Part shown: positions 39,117 to 51,186 of the stretch, in pieces
Layout: each line of letters begins with the position of its first letter
How positions within the stretch are numbered: the stretch's first letter is position 1
Assembly: GCA_025526995.1 (NCBI GenBank)
Contig: JAHLKG010000003.1
Location: 1,116,001 to 1,180,000, forward strand
Direction of reading: 5' to 3'
From: Powellomyces hirtus
Taxonomy: Eukaryota > Chytridiomycota > Chytridiomycetes > Spizellomycetales > Powellomycetaceae
DNA: 64,000 nucleotides
The notes under the pieces: model-generated
Told to the model about the DNA's origin: nothing
Database searches by the model: none
The model's input: only the letters and a program-made list of their open reading frames with translations
Translations under genes and position numbers: made by a program

Positions 39117-42068
39117 ATGCCTACTGCAAGATCTCCCATTCAAGGAGTGCAGACCCGCCAACAAGCCCGTCAAGCCACACGAGAAGCCCAACGGGGTCCT
39201 GACGCTGAAGAAGACGTTAATATAGATGCCTCGATCTACCATGATTCCCACGACGCAGATGCCAATGTGGATGAGATGAATCATTGAGAAATTCATGCAG
39301 ACTCGGCGATAGTACCGTCCGAAGTACCGACTGACATTGTCATGCAAATTCTGCAGAGGTTCAAGATGGAAATCGACGAAAAGCTCGACCATCGGATGGA
39401 CAGGTTGGAGAGGACTTTATTGACTAGTTCAAACCCTCTCGCTACATCAACTTCCCATCAACAACCCGAGAAGTACGAAAAGCCTCATATCGGTGGTCAT
39501 CCTATGGCCGTTTCACCGATGAGAAGCCCAAAAGCGGGCCTTGAGTACCCTTTTCTACATCAACACATTACTCACGGCGAAGTTGAAGCCCCAGTTGCCC
39601 CTCACTTTCGTCCGTCTTCCCCAACGGAGAGCACAACAACTACAAGCAGCAGAAAGAGCAATGATCGAGATGCACAACGTACATCATTCGCATACTTCAA
39701 ATCTGCAATCGATGCAGTATCTACATTCGACGGGACGGGAAATCTCTCAAAACTCGCCGACTTCGTCGATCAACGTACTCTAATCTTTCGCCTAAAACCT
39801 GTATCTGAAGACGAACAACTCTCATTCATCTTCACGAAGCTCTCTGGCGAAGCAAAACAATGGTATCGTAATCACCAGAAAGATGCCGAACAAGGGATGG
39901 TGGAGCCCATCACGGATTGGGAATCCTTCAAGCCTCCCTTCCTCTCGCGTTACCAACCAAGCGATCACGAAGAAACTTTGCTCACTCAACTTGAAAGACT
40001 CCGACAAGGAAGTCATTCCATCTTGCAGTACAATACCTCATTCACGAAGATCACAAGTCAAATCCCCTTGAAGGTGCCGTTCGAAATCTACAAGTGGTTT
40101 TACCTTCGCGGAATGAATGAACATCATGCAGAGCTCATCAGAACTCAAATTTTCAAGGATCTCCATGGCCTCATGGCAGCTGCCAAGCGTCTGGATAACG
40201 GAAGTAACAAGAGTAACCAAAACAACCGTTTTGCCAAGAAGAGCGAAAACATCGCGCTCAAAGCCCAACCTTCAAAGAAAGACGGCTCAAGTCACAAGAA
40301 GACTGACGCGAAGAAGACCACAGACTCGAAGAAGAGACAGAACTTCCCCTGTTGGTTATGCAATTCGAATGAACATACCCCATTCAATTGTCCCCTCAAA
40401 GCCAAGGTAGTCGAAGCCTTAAAACCCGCTGCTAATGCCAACATTGCAGAAGCACATAACGCCACTACATTGGCTTACCTGGATTCGGGCTGCTCACAGC
40501 ACATGACGAATGACATTTCCATTCTCGAATCCTACGAAGAGCACTCAACGCGCGTCAGATTTGGAAACAACGCCTTTCTCGATGCCGAAGCGAAAGGGAA
40601 CGCTATCTTGAAGCTTCCAGATGGAGATGTACCCCTCACTGATGTTCTCTACGTTCCGAAACTCGCCAAGACACTCATCTCGGTCTCCGCACTCACCAAA
40701 GATGGAAAGAGAGTCACCTTTGAAGATGAGAGCGCTATCATTCAAGACTGCAATGGCACTACGAATGACATCACCATACCTTTCGTTCGAGGAATGTATC
40801 ACATCTTGCCAACTCCGATGGCTTTCGCTACTCAAACTTGCTCAAGGACAAATGCGTCCAATTTACCGACACACGCGTCGAAAAATACATCTACCGAATT
40901 GACAAAATGGACAAACGCGTCCAATGTACCGACACACGCGTCCGATACATCGATTCAAGCGTTTAACCTGTTGACAGACGCTACCGGCATCACGGTCACG
41001 TGTTCTACCCCGCTCCAAGCCACGTCGGAGGGGCCGGCCGCCACCGCTGCTTCGGCGGCTTCTTCTGGGGCTGGTTCTGGTCCCTCTTCTCCTGTCAACG
41101 AAGGAACCCTCTGGCATCACCGATTGGGCCATCCTGGCACTCACATCATGAAGCAACTCAAGCTCCCAATGACCAACGAAGTCTGCAAAGGTTGCGAGTT
41201 TGGTAAGCACAAGCGCTCACCATTCAGCGGTACGATGACACGGTCCAAGACGCCACTCGATCGCCTACATTTCGACCTGAACGGTCCGCACATACCCGCG
41301 GTTGGCAATGACAAATATGCCCTCGTTGTGATCGATGACTATTCACGCTTCACATGGATCTTCTTCTTGAAGACGAAGAGCGAATCTACTGCAAAATTGA
41401 TTGAATTCATCAATTTCATCGAAAAACAGACCAACGAAAGGGTCAGACGACTTCATTCCGATCAAGGGGGGGAGTTTGTCAATCACGATCTGAAAGAATT
41501 CATTTCGAAAAAGGGCATTCTGCACGAACTCACCGCTGCAGATTCCCCACAGTCCAACAGTGTAGCTGAAAGGGTCAACCTCACCCTGTTCGACACCATT
41601 TGTTCATTGGAACACTCATACGGCATCCCAAAACAACTCTGGACCGAGTTAGCGGCCACATCAGTCTACTTACGGAATCGCCCACCCCACAAGTCCAATA
41701 ACAACATTTCGCCGTACAAACGGCTCAACGGCGAAGAGCCCTCACTTTCTCACCTTCGTGTGATTTGGGCCGATGCCATCGGGCATCTCGTCAAGAGAAA
41801 ACAAGTCTCAAAGTTGGCACCGCGCGCCACACGTCTCAAACTCATCGGTTACGAATTTGACGGCGCTTACCGCTGTTGGGATGACAACCGTCAAGAAATA
41901 GTCATTTCTCGCGATGTAACGTTCGACAAAAACTCAGCACTTGAACTCGCGAAAGACTACATTCCGCCCAAAGAACTCTACGAAGTCGAAGAGATTCTTG
42001 ACTCACGTGATGGCCCGGAAGGCCCCGAATTCCTCTGCAAATGGCTAGGATTTGAAGACGAAGATAAT
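39117..42068 (+). pseudogene. gag-pol: A4 Gag-Pol, part 1 (to the chromodomain)
   Basis: ATG 39117 (MPTARSPIQGVQ). TGA at 39285-39287 (codon 57) breaks gag; A3 has Gly at that codon. The frame then stays open for over 900 codons: zinc knuckle CWLCNSNEHTPFNC, protease DSGCSQHM, integrase (WHHRLGHPGTH, CKGCEFGK, FDLNGP, HSDQGGEF, NSVAERV) and chromodomain (YEVEEILDSR ... CKWLGFEDEDN). C2 interrupts it at ATAAT (42064-42068), between EDEDN and TWEP of the chromodomain. The GC-rich linker of A3 is absent. Confidence 0.94.
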
Positions 42069-42307
42069 TGTTGGTCTGAGAGTATCTGAGTAGATGATTG
42101 AGGAAGCTTTAGGGTAGTTGACTGAGCAGAACAACGAAGTAACTTAATCCCGCTCTATTGGAGAAAAAGAGAAAAGTCCCACCAATATATTAAGTATGGA
42201 AGGAAGACTACTTATATCGGAGTTGATCACGTGGGCTCACGTGATTGCGTGATACGCCCTGCGATGGCGCAGTTGTGACTCGATGACAGAGTCTGTACGT
42301 GCTAACA
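42069..42307 (-). repeat. C2 3' LTR (239 bp)
   Basis: On the plus strand TGTTGGTCTGAG to GTGCTAACA. It carries the inverted CACGTG pair. The purine tract on the minus strand abuts it (42308-42321). Confidence 0.94.
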
Positions 42308-42423
42308 CCCCCACTATGACCTGTCAGTCTGTCAGTAAGAGAGTGGCTCTATCTACTTTTACTACACAGCCCCGCGCACACCCCCAAACACCCCCATTTA
42401 TTTCATTTTTAAAGATACGAGGA

Positions 42424-43114
42424 ATGGCCAGGGTACGTCTATGAGATCCGCGCCAATGAGGCGTACGTTTCTAATTATGTGCCGGTGTAGTTGTCAGGTT
42501 CGGGCAAAGCGAAGCAGACGGCGAGAAAGACAGGACCGCCGGTAACCGCTCCTGCGACGACCACAGCTCCTGCTGTGCCGTCGTCAGTGGTGCCCTCTGC
42601 GCCACAGGGAGGCGCACCCGCTGCGGGGTTGTCCCGAGCGGAGATTCGAACGATGTTGGCAGCGCATGCCCGACAGTTCCACCGCAAGGACCGTCAAGGG
42701 GTCCTTGAACGTCACATCAAGCAGGCGAAAGACCGGGTGAAAGACCGGGCGAGGTCTGGTACGCCTCTGGGTCGTGCACGGGCGACCGGGACGCTTGATG
42801 GACTGAGGTCCATACTAGAGGACCGGCGGAGCCGGAAGCTGGCGGTTGGGAGGGGCAAGGATACTGCCCAGGCGAAGAAGAGGGCGGCAGACAAGAAGTC
42901 TGTAGCGGAGGTGAAGAGGATGTGGGACATCCTGGAGCGTGAAGCTCCATATAATGATGAGGAAGAGGAGGAGGAGGAGGGGGCAGCCGAGGAGTTGGAG
43001 GGACCATCGGGTTCTTCAAGCCAACGCTCACCCTCAAGCGATGAGGGTGGTGGAGGAGGGGCAGGCCCATCCTCCTTGGGGGGCATTGCTTTGGGTTCTG
43101 GAATTGCGGTGTAG
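42424..43114 (+). CDS. Copia-C antisense gene, copy in C2 (2 exons)
   Basis: Exon 1 is 42424-42432 (ATGGCCAGG, MAR). The intron is 42433-42490 (58 nt; GTACGT donor, CTAAT branch-like site, GTGTAG acceptor). Exon 2 is 42491-43114. 210 aa. It is open although its own element has a broken pol. About six residues differ from C1 across 207 (for example EIRTML for EIETMS), all in low-complexity or surface-like parts; the basic middle (SILEDRRSRKLAVGRGKD, KRMWDILEREAPYND) is identical. The reverse frame, open in C1, is closed here. Unknown function. Confidence 0.78.
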
Positions 43115-46100
43115 ATGCCAAGGTAAGCCAGTGTTGTGAGTAATTCTCCTGACATTCAGCGAGTAACACTTGAGCTCGGTGTGCATCTGTAGACGCGCCC
43201 TCATTGCGTATCCTTTCATCAAATATATGAGTCCCATTCGTAATCCTCAGGACAGTGTCCTTATGTTTCACAGTGGGAAACGGCTTCGTAAAGATGTCAG
43301 CCAGTTGATCGTCCGTATTGGTGTCGATGATTTCGATAATTTGCTTTGCAAACGAATCGCGTATAGCGTGGTACCGAACGTCGATGTGTTTGGTGCATTG
43401 GTTGATAGCCTTAGACTGAATCAAGGCCCCAGCGCTCTGATTATCGACATGGAGAGGGACCGGTCGAGATTTCTAATCCGGTTGAGGTCCCAAGACTTCC
43501 GCCAAGAGTTGGCGTAGCCATTTGGCTTCGTTGTGGCCGGTACTGGCAGCTATATACTCCGCTTCGGTCGTACTTTGGGCGGTGCACTTCTGCTTGCTGC
43601 TTTTCCACAGAACAGGAAACCCATTGTAAAGGGCCAAAATACCTGTAGTGGACGTCCGGTCGGTGAGTTCTCCGGCATAATCCGCATCCGTGAATACGCG
43701 TAGACCACGTGGATCATTTCGTTCGGATGTAAACTTGAGGGCATAATCGCGGGTACCCTTTAAATAGCGGAAAATGCGCTTAACATTGTTCCAGTCGGAG
43801 TTGGTAGGTGCGGCCACGCGGCGCGCAACGTAACCGACTGCAGTGGCAATATCCCATCGCCATGTGATGGAGGCCCAAGTGAGGACCCCCACTGCTTCCT
43901 GATACATCTTTAGATTCGTGAATGGTGTCGAATCCTCCGGTTGTTGGTTACGTGCTGACACAGCGTACGGAGTGAAGATAGGATGGCAGTCGCTCATGCC
44001 GAATTGTGCAAGAGCGTCGTCGATGTACTTGACATTTGAGATTTCGAGGGTACGAACAGGAGAGTCGAAGTCATATTTGTAGACGAGACCGAGGTGACTG
44101 GTTACGTGACCTTGTTCCGTAAACTTGAACTTCGAATGTAGCTCCTTCTTGCTGTTTGCCAGAATCTCCGGATCCTTCGCTGCAATCAGCAGGTCGTCGA
44201 CGAAGACAAGAATAAGGACCAAATTGTCGTTCGACGGAGGTGTACGGTTGTCTGTCGCGTACTTGAAAAAGATACACGGGCATACAGAAACCACTTCGTA
44301 GCCGAGCTTTAACAGTGCAGTCTTCAAGGTCTCATACCAAAGAAGAGGTGATTGCTTCAGGCCGTAGAGAGCTTTCAGTAGCTTCAGGACCCAATTGCCT
44401 TTGGGGTGATCCGGATCTTCGAATCCCTCAAACTGCTCGATATAGATATCCTTATCAATATCACTGTTAAGGAAGGCGGTGACAGCGTCCATACTATGGA
44501 TGTCCAGCCCGTGCTGAACACAATACGCCAAGAAGAGGCGTAGCGCTGTGAATGGTAGCGTAGGTGAGTATGTATCACCAAAGTCGCGACCGGGTTGTTG
44601 AGAGAAGCCTTGAGCCACTGCTCTGGCTTTAAACTTGTTAAAGGTGCCATTGGGATTGACCTTCGTTCGAAAGACCCATGTTGTGCCGATCACGCGCTTG
44701 TTACGTGGACGCTTGGTGAGTTCCCATGTACCGTTGTCGACCAGGGATTGGTACTCTATGCGTGCAGCCTTAAGAAATTCCTCCTTCTGAGGGGTTTTCA
44801 TCGCTTGCTTCCATGTCATGGCGTCTTCGTTGATCGTTGCTTGAGTCCGCGCGCGGGCGGCGTATGCACCTATGGGGTCATTTCGTCGTGTGCCGACATC
44901 GTACGCGGCGACTCGATTCTCCCAGTCATCCAGTGCAGTAGTATCGAGTAATGAAAGTCGGGACTCCCACGTAGGTTCTTGATATCCCTCCCACTTAACC
45001 AAGTACTCTTTCGTGTGCACCTTACTGCGGCGCTCGTCGATAATCGCCTCCACGGTGTATTCGACGTCATCCTCCTGACTCTCCTCATCTAGAAGGTCAA
45101 GATGTGCTGGATCCTGCTGATATTTGGGTTCAAGTCCCAAGTCTTCTTTGAAAATCACGTCTCGTGACACTTCGACCTTGTCAGTAACAGGATCCCATAC
45201 CAGATACCCCTTGGTACCTGTGGGTTGAGCATAGCCTACCAAGTAAGCCTTCTTTGCTCGATTCCCCATTTTATCTCGTCCTTTGCTCGTTAGAACGGAA
45301 TACGCCACGCAACCGATACGCCGGAGATGGGCAACATCAGGACGCCGGCCAAACAGTATTTCATGCGGCGTCTTCTTGTTGATGCGGTTGTATGTAAGGG
45401 AATAGATGTAACCAGCTGCTACCAGTAGAGCAGGCCAGAATCTTCGGGGTAGTTTCGTATCCACAAAGGTGGCGCGGACCCTGTCCAGCGCCGTGCGATG
45501 CCATCGTTCGGCAATCCCGTTTTGCTGACTCGAATAGGCCGCGGACTTTTGATGAGTGATACCATTTTCCAATAGGTACTCTAGAACCTCGCCAAAGTAT
45601 TCGGTGCCTCGATCCGTACGTAGAATCTTGATTTGTCGGTCAGTCTGTTTCTCAATCCAAGCCTTGTAGATAAGAAACTTGTCGAGTATGACTGCCAAAT
45701 CCTTTGAAGGAATAGGGAAAACAGTCACGTATCTCGATGTGTTCAATGAACTCCAGCGAATAGCGTGATCCTTCGTAACCAAGGATGCGAAATGGTCCTT
45801 GTAGGTCTGAATGAATCAGCTCACAGATCTCCCTGGCTTCAACGTTACCAGGGGAGAATGGAAGACTAGCGGGTTTTCCTAGCACGCAGGCTTCACAATC
45901 TTTGAAGTCGCTTAGATCCCCCACTACGGACCAACCGTCCGTAACCGATGCCATCTTCTCCAGGACGTGTTTGCCAACGTGTCCAAGACGAGCATGAGCG
46001 AGTGTAGGAGAGACTTTGACAGTGCATGCTTCTGAATCTGACCACAGACTTTCAGACAGCAGCGTACCTTGCAGGTAATACGCGTTGTTGCGGCGTATGC

Positions 46101-47994
46101 CTTTGGCGATATCTTTGCCGTTTCGCGTGAAAATGACATCTCCATTCGATTTGAAGAGCACGTCAACGCCTTGATTGTTGCATTTCGCTACCGATATGAG
46201 ATCTCGTCGTAATCCTGGCACATGCAGGACTCCGCCCAACTCGAGCGGATTCGGGTAGTCGTTAACTTCTACTCGTACCGTACCTCGAACTGTAGAGGGT
46301 AGTGATGTTTTGTCAGCAAGCATAACAGCTCTGACATCACTGTACACGGTTGAGTGATCCAAGGTCGCTTTGTGAGGTGTCATGTGGTCCGTAGCGCCAG
46401 AGTCGATGAGGGCTTCATACGGTTGTTCTTGGCGGACCCAGACGTGTAATGCTTCCACAGCATTTGTGCTAACAGCACCATCAGACGACTGCTTCGTCTT
46501 GTTCTTCTCCATCTCGGATTTAAACTTCTTTAACACTTCGCACTCCTGTGTTTGGTGTTTCGGGTCTCCACAGGCCCAACAACCCGACTTGTGTTGTTGG
46601 CCTTTGTTTGATGGAGTGGATTCCTTGTCCTTCTTGCCGGCTGACTTCTCCCCATGGGCCCTACCCTTTGGTTTCTTAGAGGCATCAGTGTGTGCAGCAC
46701 CTGGTCGCGTATCCGTTGTGGTCCCGCTAGGTTTCTTAGCCATGTTGGCGGCGATCCTGGATGCAGCGGCCTGTAAACTGCTCAAATCAGTTATGTTTTC
46801 CTCATTAGCCTGAACCAAGGCCGCAAGGTCTGGTGTTAGCGCGTTGATGAAGTAATCCTGAAGGACGTAATCCGGTGTCTTCGGCAGAGAAAATGCCAGC
46901 ATGTTAAACTGAGTGATGTACTCATCCATGCGGCCTTTGGGACGCAATTCCCGTAATTTCTGCAGCGAATCCCTAGTGTGGTTTTGTGGCGCGAACCGCG
47001 CCAGAAGGGCGGACCTAAGACCGGTGTTGGTTCTTCCTGAATCAACGTCTTCAAAGTCATGCCACGTCGTAATTGCGTTCCTTTTATTTGGTGAGAGCGA
47101 CTGCCACCAAGTGTATGCCCATCCTGTGAGTTTCGTAGCCACAAAATCCACAAGAAACTCGGGCGGAACCATTTCGTACTTCACAACCGTCTCAATCTTG
47201 TCGATGAACGTTCGAAGTTTGACCATATTGGCTTCCCCGTTGTAAGATCCAATATCTTTCAGCGTTCCATCCACGAAAGCCTTCGCACCTCGACTGTCGA
47301 TGATTTTGGTCGTCAAGCTGTGTATGCTCGATGTCGGTGATGTAGGGCGGCGTTCGAATGGAGAACGTTGGTAGTCCTGTTGAGCTCCAATCTCCTGATT
47401 GTACTCTGTCCACGGTGCAGCGAACCCATCGTTGCGAGTGGGTGATGGTGTGCGTACGCGCTGTTGCGCCGTACGTACCTGAGGGTTGACCGGGATGTTC
47501 ACATCCTGATCCATGCGCCATTTCATTTGGAGCATTTCCGTTAGTTGGGCTAGAGAGTTCTCAAGCCTATCTATCCTATCCACGTCCGCCTCACGCGGGC
47601 GGACATGCACGGTGTTCGCTGATTCCCCACTTGGGAATGCCGCTGGAGTACTGTAGTTGATCGTTCTGTGATCATCTGTACTGCTTGATAGGGGACGGGT
47701 ATCGACCTTGCCATCGTGTCGGTCGATGTTTCGGGTACGCCCTTCCAATGCGTTGTTGCCCTCGTTGGCATTGACGCTCAAAGGCGTTGGCTCTGCCAGT
47801 GTATCGTCACCGGCAGATTTCCCTCCATTGTCTGGTGATGTCCATTCACCAGGCACTCGTGCGCTCTTCTTAGCGGCACGTTCTACGGCTCGTTGTAGCG
47901 TATTGGACCATGGGTTCTGCCGACCCGTTAGGCGTCTTAACATACTACGAGTGTACCGGGGGCTCGTTTCGTTGCCTACCATTTCAGGGCTCAT
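42717..47994 (-). pseudogene. gag-pol: C2 Gag-Pol
   Basis: ATG 47994 inside the PBS (47998-47984). Gag and pol are in one frame with an intact zinc knuckle CWACGDPKHQTQEC. Order: protease (DSGATDHMTPH), integrase zinc region, and DDE core. A 2-nt deletion near 45738 (GATGTGTTC for GATGCGTGTTC) shifts the frame early in the integrase core. Downstream: Glu of DDE kept (NGIAERW), chromodomain (about 44930-45062; EYTVEAIIDERR ... YLVKWEGYQEPTWE), RT with FVDDLLIAAK, RNase H. A TAG at 43473-43475 stops RNase H; its tail runs from 43424 down to 42717, overlapping the antisense gene. Confidence 0.93.
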
Positions 47995-47998
47995 AACC

Positions 47999-48237
47999 TG
48001 TTGGTCTGAGAGTATCTGAGTAGATGATTGAGGAAGCTTTAGGGTAGTTGACTGAGCAGAACAACGAAGTAACTTAATCCCGCTCTATTGGAGAAAAAGA
48101 GAAAAGTCCCACCGATATATTAAGTATGGAAGGAAAACTACTTATATCGGAGTTGATCACGTGGGCTCACGTGATCGCGCGATACGCCCTGCGATGGCGC
48201 AGTTGTGACTTGATGACAGAGTCTGTACGTGCTAACA
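47999..48237 (-). repeat. C2 5' LTR (239 bp)
   Basis: On the plus strand TGTTGGTCTG to GTGCTAACA, with the PBS at 47984-47998 on its inner side and ATAAT on its outer side. Close to the 3' LTR. Confidence 0.94.
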
Positions 48238-49970
48238 ATAATACATGGGAACCGCTCGAAAATGTCAATCATTTGACAGTCTTCGCTGACTACATCAGCG
48301 AGAAGACGGCGATCGCTCTTTTGGCTGCAAGTACCAAAGAACCCCAAACCTACAAACAAGCGCTCTCATCAGACGACGCGCCGAAATGGACCGAGGCCAT
48401 AAATGCCGAATTGAAGTCCCTTCATACCAATGAGACATGGGAAGTCATTAACCCCAAATCTTCTCCGCACAATCAACGGTCCATCCGCACTAAATGGGTA
48501 TTCAAGATTAAGCGAGACCTGAATGGTCAACCCCAACGATACAAGGCCCGGCTTGTAGTGAAAGGCTTCGAACAACGCTACGGCATTGACTACAACGAAA
48601 CCTATGCTCCGGTTGCCAAAATTGCTACCCAACACGTCCTCCTCGCTCTCGCCGCCAGCCTAGGCTTGAAATGCCATCAAATGGTTGTAGTAACCGCATT
48701 CCTGAATGGGATTGTAACCGAGACCATCCTAATCTATGCCCCTGAAGGCTCTGGCTTCCTGTCCGGGACCATCCTTCGACTCCGAAAGGCCCTTTACGGT
48801 CTGAAACAAGCCCCGCGCGAATGGTACTCCCTGCTTCACAAAGAACCGACTTCTTTGGGATTCAAGCGCCTGGCAAATGACAATGCCGTCTACATCAGAA
48901 CTCTACCTGAAAGTGACTCATCGCAGTACATCTCCGTCTACGTCGACGATCTTCTCATTTTCGCAAAGACCGAATCGGAAATCTCGTCAATCAAGACATC
49001 CCTGCACAACGAGTTCAACATGACAGACCTAGGTGAAGTCAACCACTACCTAGGAATGAGAGTTCGACGCGACTTCTCGAGGCACGTCATCTATCTCGAT
49101 CAAGAGTCATATGTTAATGACATCCTCGAGCGCTTTGGTATGCAAGACTGCAAGCCCGTCAACACTCCGATGGACCAGACCAAGCTCGAACCCTACAAAG
49201 TCGAAAATACAAAGACTCCACCTAACCCGCAAGAAGGAGAATATCGCGAAATCGTTGGTTCTCTCATGTACCTGATGATATGCACGCGTCCTGACATTGC
49301 TGTCGCAGTCAGTATGCTTTCTTGCTTTGCAAGCAACCCTTCGCCTCAACATCTGCAAGCTGCAAAGCGCGTTCTGCGCTACCTACGGGGAACATCAGAT
49401 TACAGCCTCTGCATCGGCGGAAATAACGTCACCCTTCACGGCTACAGTGATGCCGATTGGGGAAATAACATCATTGACCGACGGTCAATCACTGGCTACC
49501 TTTTCTACATTGGAAATGCGGGCCCCGTTACTTGGGCTTCGAAGCGCCAACCCACCGTTGCTCTCTCATCTACCGAAGCTGAATACATGGTACTTTCCTT
49601 CGCCACTCAAGAGACAATTTGGCTTTGCTCACTTCTGCAAGAACTCCAAATCCCCAAATATCTTGATGAAAATGCTCGACCTACAACGATCTACGAAGAC
49701 AATCAGTCATGCATCTCATTGGCAATGAATCCCGTGCATCACACCCATACCAAGCACATCAACATTCGACATCACTTCATTCGTGATCACATCGACAAGG
49801 AGATTCACCTGGAGTACTTACCTACCGCTGAAATGGTAGCCGACTCACTTACAAAGCCTTTACCGGCCCAGGCATTCAAATACCATTGCGAAAGCATGTG
49901 CATCAAGCACTACAACAACACCATCACGCCAATGACGAAAGCGTCCATGATGGAGCTCCCGAATGAGTAA
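48238..49970 (+). pseudogene. pol: A4 Pol, part 2 (chromodomain end, RT, RNase H)
   Basis: Resumes with TWEPLENVNHLTVFADYI. RT: KWVFKIKRDLNGQPQRYKAR, VTAFLNG, YVDDLLIFAKT intact. RT motif A reads HQMVVVTAFLNG where A3 has HQMDVVTAFLNG, so a catalytic Asp is lost. RNase H: HGYSDADWGN, ALSSTEAEYM, YEDNQSCISLA, ADSLTKPLPAQ; stop TAA 49968-49970. The stop is only 39 bp from the LTR, so this family has no room for an antisense gene. Confidence 0.95.
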
Positions 49971-49997
49971 AATCCCATCATTGCGGATCGATTGCTC

Positions 49998-50009
49998 GGA
50001 CAGGGGGTG
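49998..50009 (+). other. A4 polypurine tract
   Basis: GGACAGGGGGTG directly before the 3' LTR start at 50010. Confidence 0.75.
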
Positions 50010-50379
50010 TATTGGAATGTTGAGACTTGCGTACTCAACGTTTGGTCCTTACATTAGATCCTTACTTGGATTCTCCGACTAGAACACGTGACCACTATAC
50101 CGGTAACACTAAGAGCTGAATTGGATCACGTGTGATCACGTGATTGGAGAAAAGGTAGATTAGAACGCTCGAAGCAAGACTTTGCCGATAAGACTTTAAG
50201 ACAAAAAAAAAATACATTCACATACATTACATCTCCGTGCATCTGACAACGCTACATCGTCATCTGCATCACAGAAGAGCTCTGTAAACCCCCTTTACGA
50301 AGTATACTGGAGGCCACATCAAATTTGGCCAATCCTCTGCAATTCCGATAAAGTACTGGAAGTGCCGATATCTCCAATA
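50010..50379 (+). repeat. A4 3' LTR (370 bp)
   Basis: TATTGGAATG to TCTCCAATA. About ten differences from the 5' LTR, several at CpG sites. The outer flank AAAAC continues into a G1 RT. Confidence 0.93.
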
Positions 50380-50610
50380 AAAACAGCCTTCCGAACACGT
50401 TTTCGGCCTTTCGACTACAATGTTCTACCTTTCGGCTTAACTAATGAACCTGCTACATTCCAGCGACTAACCAACAAACTCTTGGGCGACAAGTACGATG
50501 CCTACGTGATCTCATACCTCGACGCTATTCTCATATTCAGCACCGACATGAGTTCGCACACTCAGTACATCGACGAGGCCCTCAAGACCCCAGCGGAACA
50601 TCGCCTCCAC
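50380..50610 (+). pseudogene. pol: G1-type RT fragment, left of G2
   Basis: Encodes TAFRTRFRPFDYNVLPFGLT, LLGDKYDAYVISYLDAILIF and ALKTPAEHRLH. The catalytic motif is YLDA. It is interrupted by G2 at TCCAC (50606-50610) and resumes at 56649. Confidence 0.9.
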
Positions 50611-50888
50611 TGTAACATCAAAGGAAGCTTTGATAGTTGGTAGTAATAAATAGTGTGTATTATCGTGTGTTGTAAGGTAACGAGCGGAGTAGGGCGACCA
50701 GCGGCTGACAGCTTTATATAATGCGTGTCAGGGTGGCGCAAAGTAATTTATCCGCGAGGCGCTTTATTGCCTATAAGTCAGGAGTCATGTGTATCACCGA
50801 TGAACGGGTGGCCAGCCCGAACAAAGGATCGCGTATAACGTAATCAGAAAGTCACAAAAAAGTATAAGAATATGAGGTTTCCCCGACA
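50611..50888 (-). repeat. G2 3' LTR (278 bp)
   Basis: On the minus strand TGTCGGGGAAACC to TTACA. Nine differences from the other LTR, seven at CpG positions. The purine tract GGGTCTGAGGGAGG abuts it on the minus strand (50889-50902). No CACGTG box, unlike the other four families. Confidence 0.95.
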
Positions 50889-50980
50889 CCTCCCTCAGAC
50901 CCTGAGGAAGCATCGTAGATGAATGTGAAGGGGATGAATAGAAAGGGAGAGCTCATGTTCATTTTAGACTGTTGACGCAG

Positions 50981-51137
50981 TGCTCAGTTCTTGCGTTGGC
51001 GCGCAATGTTTGTAGGTGCAACAGAGGCGTCCCTCGTGTCGAAGTGTTTGTGTGTGTGCATATAGGCCAGTTTTTGCGTCGCTGCGCGTGTGATTGTATT
51101 TGTAGGTCGGTTCTTGCGTCGCCGCGCATGATGTAAG
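50981..51137. repeat. Three imperfect ~36-42 bp repeats in the G2 3' untranslated region
   Basis: TTCTTGCGTTGGCGCGCA, TTTTTGCGTCGCTGCGCG and TTCTTGCGTCGCCGCGCA recur at about 50981, 51061 and 51103. The remaining 50903-51186 shows no gene on either strand. Confidence 0.6.
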
Positions 51138-51186
51138 GAGAGACGAGGCAAAGCCGTTCCGTCATGGTTGAGTAGTGATAAGGGTT

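Larger units (their letters stand above)
42069..48237 (-). mobile_element. Copia-C element C2 with perfect TSD (6169 bp)
   Basis: Full element: 5' LTR 48237-47999, gag-pol, antisense gene, purine tract, 3' LTR 42307-42069. Target duplication ATAAT at 42064-42068 and 48238-48242; removing C2 rejoins the A4 frame exactly. Confidence 0.96.
38632..50379 (+). mobile_element. Copia-A element A4, split by Copia-C C2
   Basis: 5' LTR 38632-39001, PBS 39002-39016, gag-pol 39117-42068 and 48238-49970, purine tract 49998-50009 and 3' LTR 50010-50379. The LTRs share private variants and are the best pair. The flanks (CCCCT and AAAAC) do not match, although each fits a different Copia-A target seen elsewhere in the window. 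Confidence 0.92.

Noticed and set aside
42424..43114. Histone-like or HMG protein identity for the Copia-C antisense product
   Set aside because: Basic middle and acidic tail are suggestive, but no HMG, histone-fold or AT-hook motif can be pointed to, so no function is assigned.
49971..50009. Antisense gene in Copia-A
   Set aside because: Only 39 bp separate the pol stop from the 3' LTR.
50889..51186. Antisense gene in G2
   Set aside because: Checked both strands: no ATG-led frame with splice signals or Cys/His pattern, only three imperfect repeats.
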